64,000 nucleotides of DNA, taken from positions 1 through 64,000 of the forward strand of contig JACQYS010000012.1 of NCBI GenBank assembly GCA_016208105.1. The letters run 5' to 3'. Of this stretch, positions 16,725 through 24,296 are shown piece after piece. The DNA comes from Desulfovibrio sp. GTDB taxonomy: Bacteria > Desulfobacterota > Desulfovibrionia > Desulfovibrionales > Desulfovibrionaceae. The notes below the pieces were generated by a model, which saw only the letters and a list, made by a program, of their open reading frames with translations, made no database searches and had not been told where the DNA came from. Every line of letters begins with the position of its first letter. Position 1 is the first letter of the stretch. Both the position numbers and the translations under genes were made by a program.

Positions 16725-18323
16725 ATGCCCGTCGCCCTCAAATCCCTTCTGGATCAGGCCACCCGCTTCTGGTCAGGCCGCACCCTGGCCCAGCAGATAC
16801 TTTTCGCAGGCATCGCCGTTTCGGTGGTGTCGGCTTTCGTGCTGATGATCGTGTGGATCAACCAGCCCGACTATAAGGTGCTCTTCACCAAGCTCTCCCA
16901 GGACGACGCCAACCGGGTCATGGAGCTCTTAAAAGCCAACAAGACACCCTACAAGCTTGAAGATGGCGGCCAGACCGTGCTGGTCCCGGTCGACCAGGTC
17001 AGCGAGACTCGACTCAAGGTGGCGGGTGAGGGCAAATTGCGAGGCGCCGGGCTTGGCTATGAGATATTTGACGAAACCAAGGTTGGGCAGACCGACTTCG
17101 TGCAGAGAATCAACTACCAGCGGGCCCTTCAGGGCGAACTCTCGCGCACCATCTCTGAATTCCCACAGGTGGAAAAGGCCAGGGTCCACCTGGTGCTGCC
17201 CCAGAAGAGCCTGTTTATCGAGGAGCAGCGCAAGCCCAGCGCCTCGGTGGTGCTCACTTTGAAAAGCGGTGCCAAGCTTGAGCAAAAACAAATCCAGGGC
17301 ATCGTCAATTTCGTGGCCATGAGTGTCGAAGGTCTGGAGCCGAACCGGGTCACAATCACCGACACCGCAGGTAAGATCGTCTTCCAGGCCAAAGATGGCC
17401 AGAGCATAGACGGCCTCACCAGCACCCAGTTCGAATTCCGCAACAACTACCAGCAGAACGTCGAACGCCGTATTGAAGAGCTCCTGACCCCCATCGTGGG
17501 CGGCGGGAAGTCCATTGCCAAGGTCTCCGCCAGCCTGGACTTCTCCCAGCGGGTCACCAAGCGCCAGTCCTTCGATCCCAACAAGACCGTGGTCCGTTCC
17601 GAGACCCGGGAAGAATCCTCCACCAACCAGAAGGCAAACGTGGACGGATCGGTTCCGGAAACAAACTTCCGGGGCGACGGATTCACCGGCACCCAGAACA
17701 AGGTGGACCAGAACTCCGAAAAGCGCATCACCAACTACGAGATCGACGCCGAGCAGCAGGAAGTCGTCGCGCCTTCCGGGGAGTTGCAGCGTTTGAGCGT
17801 CGCGGTTATCGTGGACTACGTTCAGGATCCGAACAGCAAGGAGCCGAAGTTCATTCCAAGGCCGGCTGAAGACCTGGAGCGCATCAAGCAGGCCGTGGCC
17901 CAAGCCGTGGGCATCGACTCCAAGCGGGGCGACTCCATCGAAGTGAGCTGCATGTCCTTCGGTGACCGGGAGATCATGGGCGAGCCAAGCCTCACCCAGA
18001 ACATGCTGGAATACGCCCAGCGTTTGGGCAAGCCCTTCCTGAACGGTTTCTTGGTGTTCCTCTTCCTGATTCTGGTGGTCAGGCCCGTGGTCATGGCTCT
18101 CATTCGCCCCAGGGTCACCCGCGAGGAGATCGAGCAGATCAGCCGTCTGCCAGAAGCCGAGAGGCGCATCGCCCTGGCGGAGCCGGAAGAGGAAGAAACG
18201 GAACTTTTGGAGATCTCCAAACGGCTTGAGAACGCCAAGGCCCTGGCGCAGCAGCTGTTCGAAACAAACACGGAGCAGGCCATCCTGGTCCTGCGTGGAT
18301 GGCTTAAGCAGGAGGCCGCATAA
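16725..18323 (+). CDS. fliF: Flagellar MS-ring protein FliF
   Basis: A 532-aa inner-membrane ring subunit. Membrane segments lie at about residues 25-45 and 445-470, bracketing a large periplasmic part with the YscJ-like domain (VLFTKLSQDDANRVMELLK). The acidic, leucine-rich C-terminal tail is the FliG-binding part. AAGGAG precedes the ATG. Confidence 0.96.
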   Translation: MPVALKSLLDQATRFWSGRTLAQQILFAGIAVSVVSAFVLMIVWINQPDYKVLFTKLSQDDANRVMELLKANKTPYKLEDGGQTVLVPVDQVSETRLKVAGEGKLRGAGLGYEIFDETKVGQTDFVQRINYQRALQGELSRTISEFPQVEKARVHLVLPQKSLFIEEQRKPSASVVLTLKSGAKLEQKQIQGIVNFVAMSVEGLEPNRVTITDTAGKIVFQAKDGQSIDGLTSTQFEFRNNYQQNVERRIEELLTPIVGGGKSIAKVSASLDFSQRVTKRQSFDPNKTVVRSETREESSTNQKANVDGSVPETNFRGDGFTGTQNKVDQNSEKRITNYEIDAEQQEVVAPSGELQRLSVAVIVDYVQDPNSKEPKFIPRPAEDLERIKQAVAQAVGIDSKRGDSIEVSCMSFGDREIMGEPSLTQNMLEYAQRLGKPFLNGFLVFLFLILVVRPVVMALIRPRVTREEIEQISRLPEAERRIALAEPEEEETELLEISKRLENAKALAQQLFETNTEQAILVLRGWLKQEAA

Positions 18324-18326
18324 ATC

Positions 18327-19322
18327 ATGGCCCTGAACGGACCGCAAAAGACCGCAGTGCTCTGCCTGGCGCTCGGCGACAAATTCTGCTCCGAGGTGTT
18401 CAAGCGCATGGATCGCGGCGAAATCGCCCGCATCTCCAAAGCCATGCTCGAAATCGACACCGTGGAAAAGGAAGGCGTCGAAGAGGTGCTCAAGGAGTTC
18501 AACGAGTCCCTGCAGTACGGGCTGGACATGCTCGTCGGCGGTCCGGACACAGTCAGGCGGATGCTCGGCAAATCCCTCGACGCCGACACAGCCAAGTACA
18601 TTCTGGATTCCTTGGAGATCGCCTCCGGCCCAACGCCTTTCCAGGAGCTGGAGAATGTCTCTCCGCGCATACTGGCCCAGATACTCAGGAGCGAACATCC
18701 GCAGACCCTGGCCCTCATCCTTGGCCACCTCCATCCGGACCAGGCGGCGGAACTTTTACAGAACCTGCCGTCAGGCGTACGGGCCGAAGTGCTCATGCGC
18801 CTGGCCCGCCTGGAAGCCGTTGCCGAAGAGATGCTGGTGGAAGTGGACAAGGTGCTGCAAAGCCAGCTCATCGCCATGGGTGGCAAGGAAGGCAAGAAAG
18901 TGGGCGGCGTGCCGGCCGTGGCCGAAATCCTCAACTCGGTGGACCGCGCCACCGAAGAGGAAGTCCTCTCCGAGATCGAAGAGGAATCGGCGCAGATGGC
19001 CGAGGACATCCGCAACCTCATGTTCGTGTTCGAGGACATCAAGGCCATGGACGACCGCTCCATCCGCGAACTCCTGAAGGAAGTCTCCAACGAGGAACTC
19101 ACCCAGGCACTCAAGGGCGCCTCCGACGACTTGAAGGACAAGTTCTTCAAGAACCTCTCCGAGCGTGCCGCCACCATGATCCGGGAAGACCTGGAGATCA
19201 TGGGCCCGGTTCGCCTGGCCGATGTGGAAGCTGCCCAGCAGAACGTGGTCAAGACCGTGAGAAGGCTGGAAGCCGAAGGCAAGATAGCCATCGGCAGAGG
19301 CGGCGGCGATGTCTTCATCTAA
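18327..19322 (+). CDS. fliG: Flagellar motor switch protein FliG
   Basis: A 331-aa rotor protein. The middle domain contains ILRSEHPQTLALILGHLHPD (the EHPQ motif) and the C-terminal torque domain contains MFVFEDIKAMDDRSIRELLK with the charged residues that face the stator. It starts 3 bases after fliF and overlaps fliH by 14 bases, indicating coupling. Confidence 0.97.
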   Translation: MALNGPQKTAVLCLALGDKFCSEVFKRMDRGEIARISKAMLEIDTVEKEGVEEVLKEFNESLQYGLDMLVGGPDTVRRMLGKSLDADTAKYILDSLEIASGPTPFQELENVSPRILAQILRSEHPQTLALILGHLHPDQAAELLQNLPSGVRAEVLMRLARLEAVAEEMLVEVDKVLQSQLIAMGGKEGKKVGGVPAVAEILNSVDRATEEEVLSEIEEESAQMAEDIRNLMFVFEDIKAMDDRSIRELLKEVSNEELTQALKGASDDLKDKFFKNLSERAATMIREDLEIMGPVRLADVEAAQQNVVKTVRRLEAEGKIAIGRGGGDVFI

Positions 19323-20061
19323 CCAGGACACTGTTGAAACCGGCGCATTCCTGCCCGGAAACGCCCGGGTGGTCATGAGCGTTGGGTCCGCCGGCCCGTC
19401 CGAGATGACCGTTCACGAGATTGAAGGCACCAAGATCCAGGTGCTGGACGAGCAGACCGAGCTGGCCTTCTGGGCCAGAGTCCGGGCCAAGGCCCAAGCC
19501 AAGGCCAAGGACATCCTTGGCCAGGCCATGGCGGAAGCTGAAGTGATACGCGAACAAGCCCGCCAGGAAGGCCTTGCGCAAGGTTTGGCCGATTCCCGCC
19601 AGGCCTGCCAGGCGGAACTTGCCGGCATGGGCGCGAATCTGGCCGGACTGCTTGAGAGCCTTGAAAAGGAGCGGCAGGCTCTTTGGGGCAAACATCGCCA
19701 GGAGTTCGCATCATTACTCAAGCTCGCTGTGGAAAAAACACTCCATACCGAGCTTTCCCTGCGACATCATGAAATTCTGGGCAACCTCATGGATCAGGCC
19801 ATTGAGTTGCTGGACACCCGTGCCGGGTTTACCATCCTGGTGAACCCAAGCGATGAAGCGGCCACCGCCCAGCTTTTGGAGGAAGCCAAAAAGGTCCATC
19901 CCACGCTTGGCGCCTGGAGGATCAAGACCGATCCCAACATGGCCCCGGGCGGAGTCCGCCTGGAGTCCGAGGCAGGCATGGTGGACAATACCTTGGACAC
20001 CCGCTTTGAACAGATTTCCGACCTTCTGGACCGGGTCGAATTCAACGATGGGCAGCCGTAG
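19309..20061 (+). CDS. fliH: Flagellar assembly protein FliH
   Basis: A 250-aa stator of the export ATPase. It has an alanine/glutamine-rich helical middle (residues 55-120) and a C-terminal FliH/HrpE domain with TILVNPSDEAATAQLLEE and APGGVRLESEAGMVDNTLDT. The start lies inside the end of fliG. Binds FliI, encoded next. Confidence 0.93.
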   Translation: MSSSNQDTVETGAFLPGNARVVMSVGSAGPSEMTVHEIEGTKIQVLDEQTELAFWARVRAKAQAKAKDILGQAMAEAEVIREQARQEGLAQGLADSRQACQAELAGMGANLAGLLESLEKERQALWGKHRQEFASLLKLAVEKTLHTELSLRHHEILGNLMDQAIELLDTRAGFTILVNPSDEAATAQLLEEAKKVHPTLGAWRIKTDPNMAPGGVRLESEAGMVDNTLDTRFEQISDLLDRVEFNDGQP

Positions 20062-20063
20062 GA

Positions 20064-21374
20064 ATGGACGCCCCTGCCTGCATTTCACTGCTCTCGGGTC
20101 TGGAACCGGTCCGCACCTACGGCAAGGTAAGCAAAGTTGTTGGCCTCATCGCTGAAGGCAAAGGAATCAAAGCCCCTTTGGGAGCCGTCTGCCGGCTGCT
20201 TGGCGAGGGAGGACACGATGAGGGAGTGCCCGCCGAGGTGGTGGGCTTTCGCGACGACTCCTGCCTGCTCATGCCCTACGGCGACCTGCGTGGCATAAGC
20301 CAGGGCTGTCTGGTCCAGAACACGGCCACCCCCCCGCTGTTGCCAGTGGGTAGGCGTTTTTTGGGCCGCACCATTGACGCCTTCGGCAACCCCATCGACG
20401 ACAAGGGCCCCATCGACCCCAGGCGCTACTACCCGCTCTACGGCGATCCGCCCAGCCCGCTGGCCAGACCCCGCATCACAGAACCCATGGACGTGGGAGT
20501 ACGGGCCATCAACGGTCTCTTGACCCTGGGCAAGGGTCAGCGTGTGGGAATCATGGCCGGATCCGGGGTTGGCAAATCAACGCTCATGGGCATGATCGCC
20601 CGCAACACCAAGGCGGATGTGAACGTCATTGGGCTTATAGGCGAACGTGGCCGGGAAGTCCTGGAATTCATCGAGAAGGACCTGGGGCCAGAAGGCTTGG
20701 CCCGATCCGTACTGGTTGTGGCCACCTCGGACCAGAGCCCGCTGGTGCGCATGCGCGCCGCCTACGCCGCCACGGCCATGGCCGAGTTCTTCCGCGACCA
20801 GGGCGGCGACGTCATCCTGATGATGGACTCCGTGACACGTTTCGCCATGGCCGGCCGCGAAGTGGGTCTGGCTGCGGGCGAACCGCCAACCACCAGGGGC
20901 TACACTCCTTCTGTTTTCGCCCACCTTCCGAAGCTGCTCGAACGCGCCGGGCGTAACACCGTAGGTTCCATCACCGGCATCTACACCGTGCTGGTGGATG
21001 GTGACGATTTCAACGAACCCATCGCCGATGCGACCCGCTCCATCCTGGATGGGCATATCGTGCTCACGCGCGAACTGGCCGACCAGGGACACTTCCCGGC
21101 CATCGACGTGTTGAAGAGCATAAGCCGTCTGCGCACAGACGTCGCCCCCGACGAGGCCATTGCAGCCGGGCGGACATTCATCCGAATGCTTGCCACCTAT
21201 AAGCGTGTTGAGGACATGGTGAACATCGGCGCCTACCAGGCTGGAGCCAGCCAGGAGATCGATCAGGCCCTGCAGATGATCGGCCCCATCCGCGACTATC
21301 TCCAGCAGCATGTTGCCCAGTCTGAAACACTGGAAGGCAGCTTTGCCGCTCTCCAGGCCTTGGTGGGCGACTAA
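20064..21374 (+). CDS. fliI: Flagellum-specific ATPase FliI
   Basis: A 436-aa F1-beta-like ATPase energising flagellar protein export. The Walker A motif is AGSGVGKSTL, preceded by GQRVGIM and followed by GLIGERGREVLEFI. Walker B is in DVILMMDSVTRFAMA, and the C-terminal region matches the family. It is the last gene of the operon; fliJ, which commonly follows, is not found. Confidence 0.97.
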   Translation: MDAPACISLLSGLEPVRTYGKVSKVVGLIAEGKGIKAPLGAVCRLLGEGGHDEGVPAEVVGFRDDSCLLMPYGDLRGISQGCLVQNTATPPLLPVGRRFLGRTIDAFGNPIDDKGPIDPRRYYPLYGDPPSPLARPRITEPMDVGVRAINGLLTLGKGQRVGIMAGSGVGKSTLMGMIARNTKADVNVIGLIGERGREVLEFIEKDLGPEGLARSVLVVATSDQSPLVRMRAAYAATAMAEFFRDQGGDVILMMDSVTRFAMAGREVGLAAGEPPTTRGYTPSVFAHLPKLLERAGRNTVGSITGIYTVLVDGDDFNEPIADATRSILDGHIVLTRELADQGHFPAIDVLKSISRLRTDVAPDEAIAAGRTFIRMLATYKRVEDMVNIGAYQAGASQEIDQALQMIGPIRDYLQQHVAQSETLEGSFAALQALVGD

Positions 21375-21530
21375 ACAGCCACGCTTTTCCCTACGATTCA
21401 CTTTGAAAGAAAACAAAAGAGAGACGTAACTCACGAAAAGCCGTATTCATGCTTTGTGTGAGGGTATCCGTATTGTTGGGCGGGCTTTAATTAAGAATCT
21501 TAAAGCGCGTTTGTCGAAAGGGCTATTGTC

Positions 21531-21866
21531 TTAGTCGGGAAAAAGCGTGCGGCAGTACCTGTTGCACCAGTCGTTGGCGTTACGCAATACACCCGCACAA
21601 GCTCCAGACCTATACGTAGCCGCCAATTTGAGGCGAACCTCCTCGCACCCGGCCATGCACGGCTGAAAACCCGCTTGCGGCGCCCCCACCACATGCAGGT
21701 AGGAGTCGCACAGAGCAATGCTGTCGCAGCCCCCTCTTCGATTATCCGCGGAATGGCAGAAGCCCAAGAACTCCGAATCGGTCATGGGACCACGCGCCGC
21801 GCAGCCGGAGAATACAAGGGCGGCAATGACAAATGCCAGACGTTTCACGGGAAAACTCATTTGCAT
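21531..21866 (-). CDS. Small cysteine-rich lipoprotein
   Basis: A 111-aa product with signal sequence and lipobox (VFSGC); after cleavage it would be lipid-anchored in the envelope. The mature part has eight further cysteines (CHSAD, GGCDS, ALCDS, FQPCMAGC, GACAG, WCNRYC), an even number that suggests four disulfides. No family recognised. AAAGGACG precedes the start. It stands alone after fliI in the opposite orientation. Confidence 0.7.
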   Translation of the reverse strand: MQMSFPVKRLAFVIAALVFSGCAARGPMTDSEFLGFCHSADNRRGGCDSIALCDSYLHVVGAPQAGFQPCMAGCEEVRLKLAATYRSGACAGVLRNANDWCNRYCRTLFPD

Positions 21867-21981
21867 CTGCGTCCTTTTATTCGGATTTCTCTCGTAAGGT
21901 GGTCAAAGCCAGCCCGGAATTATCACCACTTGCCCGGACCTGGATTGAGCCACCGGAAGGATCGTCCGACTGCGAGCGGGC

Positions 21982-22272
21982 TCACTCCACTGACAATCGG
22001 GCCTTTAGATCCTTGATCATCCTGCTTAAGCCTTCAACGTTGCCGAATTCGTCTCCGTAAGCCTCCAGCATGGGCACCAGATGAACGTAATTGCGGTGGA
22101 GGAAATAGTAATCATAGAGCCTTTTGGCCATATACTCGAGCAGAAACCTGATGTTGACGTCCGAGGGATTCTCTGTCTTTCGCCGCTTCCAGGTGGAGAA
22201 CTCGAGGAGCCATTTGAGCGTCTCCTCGTCAATGCTCTCCATCTCAGAGCGTATGGTAGCCTCTCTGCCCAT
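21982..22272 (-). CDS. Hypothetical small protein
   Basis: About 96 aa, basic and helical (LKWLLEFSTWKRRKTENPSD...), no signal peptide or known domain. The frame is open to 22332, so starts at GTG 22332, ATG 22272 or ATG 22242 are all possible, none with a convincing ribosome-binding site. It lies downstream of the polysaccharide locus on the same strand, separated by about 190 bases including a short hairpin (GCGGGA/TCCCGC near 22342-22358). Function unknown. Confidence 0.45.
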   Translation of the reverse strand: MGREATIRSEMESIDEETLKWLLEFSTWKRRKTENPSDVNIRFLLEYMAKRLYDYYFLHRNYVHLVPMLEAYGDEFGNVEGLSRMIKDLKARLSVE

Positions 22273-22460
22273 TCCCCGAGCCTTTGGTTCGAACACTTGT
22301 GCCGCTTCGCCTGCCCCTCTCGGATCAATCACAGCGGGAACATGTCCCGCCTGAAATCATGGTAACCGTACTGTGCGCAATGACGCAAGCAGCAGCCACC
22401 TGCTCTCGGGTTGATACAGGCATTTTCCCACGTACGGCGCAAGACTTCAGTGGCTAGGAA

Positions 22461-23039
22461 CTATCCCCTTCGCGTAGCCACGATGGTGTCCAACAGACAA
22501 TGGCAGATGGAGTGGTGCAGTACCTCTACCTGCCCATACGACTGAACCGGCACGTAGAAGTTGCCATCCCCAAGGGCCCGGAGAGGATTGTCCGGCTCAA
22601 AGCCGGACAGGGTCAACACCTGGCACTTCTTGCTTCTGGCTGCAGCCACCGCGCGCAGAATATTTTCCGAACGGCCCGAGGAACTGATCGCCACCAGCAC
22701 GTCGCCCGGGTCGGCGAACATTTCCACGGGTTTTTCAAAGAGGTGCTGGTAGCCATAATCATTGCCTATGCAGGTCAGACCCGATGAGTCGTTGAAAGCC
22801 ATGGCCCGCATTCCGCCGGTTTTCCAAAAATCCGTTGCCATGTGCGAGGAGATTGCCGCTGAAGCTCCGTTACCGATGAACATGAGCTTGCTCCCTGCCT
22901 GGGTGCGCTCTTGGATCAATTCGGCTCCAGTGGCCACGCCCGAAGCAAGATCCATGCTCTCGCTCCCGGAGCGGGTGTACAGGATGGCCTGGGTGAGCGA
23001 ACACATCGTCTTGTAAAATTCAGCTGCGGAACATTTCAC
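22461..23039 (-). CDS. SIS-domain sugar-phosphate isomerase, GmhA-like
   Basis: A 192-aa SIS domain. LMFIGNGASAAISSHMATDF is the phosphate-binding region with the conserved His, AISSSGRSENILRAV is the second phosphate loop, and the C-terminal VEVLHHSICHCLLD carries the metal-binding His. This is the architecture of sedoheptulose-7-phosphate isomerase, first step of heptose synthesis. The start is GTG at 23039 with GAGGAG. It is the last gene of the glycan operon, so a sugar-precursor role is plausible. Confidence 0.8.
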   Translation of the reverse strand: MKCSAAEFYKTMCSLTQAILYTRSGSESMDLASGVATGAELIQERTQAGSKLMFIGNGASAAISSHMATDFWKTGGMRAMAFNDSSGLTCIGNDYGYQHLFEKPVEMFADPGDVLVAISSSGRSENILRAVAAARSKKCQVLTLSGFEPDNPLRALGDGNFYVPVQSYGQVEVLHHSICHCLLDTIVATRRG

Positions 23040-23051
23040 CTTTGCTCTCCT

Positions 23052-24296
23052 CTATACCGCGGCATTTGCGCGACGGACCTTCAGGAAAAACCAAATGAGA
23101 GTCGCTACCAGAATGAAGACCACTGATGCGAGCAGCATATAGGCTACCTGCATCGCGTTGTCATGCTTCAGGACGACCATGGTGGCGAACAGCGCCACCC
23201 CTGAACCCTGCACCCACATGAAGCCGAACTCGTTGCGCGCCTGGGAGTAGACGAAGAGCACGTTGGCTGTGGCCAACAGGGCCATGGCCGGGGCGATCAC
23301 AGCCAGCAGGGGGCCTCCTGTCACATACTGAGCCCCAAAGAGCAGACGCATCACCAACTCCGGAAATGCCACGCATACCGAGGCGAATCCGCCGCCCAGG
23401 AGTACCGTCATGCCCACGGACATCCACAGACTCTTATCGCCATCCTCCCCGCTGGCTTTAGCCGTGGCTGCCTCCGTGAAAAGCACGCTCATCAGTACAG
23501 CAGGGCCGTAAAACGCAATGCGCCCGAGGATAGCCGCCGTGGCGTAGAGTCCGGCGTCGTTGCCAGGGCAGAAATGGCGCACCAGCACGAGATCCAGGTT
23601 ATTGAGACACATGGTGACCACGGAACTCACGACCATGGCCAGGGAGTACTTCCCCACTTCCTTATGGAACCCATGAGGCAGGGGGTCCGGCTTTATGGGG
23701 AAGATGTCCTTCAGAAATAGGAGAGCAATGCCCGCCTGAAACAAGATGCCTATCAAGCCGCAGAGCATGGCCCCGGTCACGCCCTGGGCCAACCAAGTCA
23801 GCAGGACCAGACTTGCCGCGAAGCGGATGCAGGCGTTGCTGGCTCCGGCCAAGCCATATCCAGTGAAACGCTGCAAGCCCTGGAGCATCCCCCAGGGGAC
23901 CGGCACCATGAGCGACAACACCACAAGACCCAGCATCACGTACACCGGTCCGATCGAGTCCAGGTGGAGAAAATCCCGGAGCAGCGAGGCGCAGGCCAAA
24001 CCAATCACGCCAGCCGCCAAAGCTGCCAGTACCGACAGCTTCATGGCCTTGCCGAAGAGCCCTCTCACCCGGCCCATCCCTTCCAGAGCGAAACCGGCCG
24101 TGAACCGAGCCATGATAAGCGGTACGATCCCCATTGGAGCCGCAAGAATAACCGTGGAGGAGTTGAGTGCGTTGAAACTGCCGAACTCGTCCGGCGACAT
24201 GGCCCGGCCGGCAGTCAGCTGGAACAGGTAGTTGAAGATGTTGCCCGAGTTCATGAGCACGAGGATGAGAAAATTCTGTTTGAGAAACCGCTTCAC
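23052..24296 (-). CDS. Wzx-like polysaccharide flippase
   Basis: About 414 aa with roughly 12 membrane segments, beginning VKRFLKQNFLILVLMNSGNI. It contains AGRAMSPDEFGSFNALNSST near the N-terminus, the usual opening of MATE/MVF-type polysaccharide exporters that flip lipid-linked glycan units. The GTG at 24296 overlaps the stop of the 978-aa gene by 4 bases; the longer frame upstream lies inside that gene. It implies a lipid-linked product of this locus. Confidence 0.82.
   Translation of the reverse strand: MKRFLKQNFLILVLMNSGNIFNYLFQLTAGRAMSPDEFGSFNALNSSTVILAAPMGIVPLIMARFTAGFALEGMGRVRGLFGKAMKLSVLAALAAGVIGLACASLLRDFLHLDSIGPVYVMLGLVVLSLMVPVPWGMLQGLQRFTGYGLAGASNACIRFAASLVLLTWLAQGVTGAMLCGLIGILFQAGIALLFLKDIFPIKPDPLPHGFHKEVGKYSLAMVVSSVVTMCLNNLDLVLVRHFCPGNDAGLYATAAILGRIAFYGPAVLMSVLFTEAATAKASGEDGDKSLWMSVGMTVLLGGGFASVCVAFPELVMRLLFGAQYVTGGPLLAVIAPAMALLATANVLFVYSQARNEFGFMWVQGSGVALFATMVVLKHDNAMQVAYMLLASVVFILVATLIWFFLKVRRANAAV

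Noticed and set aside
16929-18734. 601-aa open frame on the minus strand
   Set aside because: Antisense to fliF and fliG; no domain or plausible start, composition typical of a shadow frame.
17822-19318. 498-aa serine/arginine-rich frame on the minus strand
   Set aside because: Shadow of fliF/fliG with low-complexity translation.
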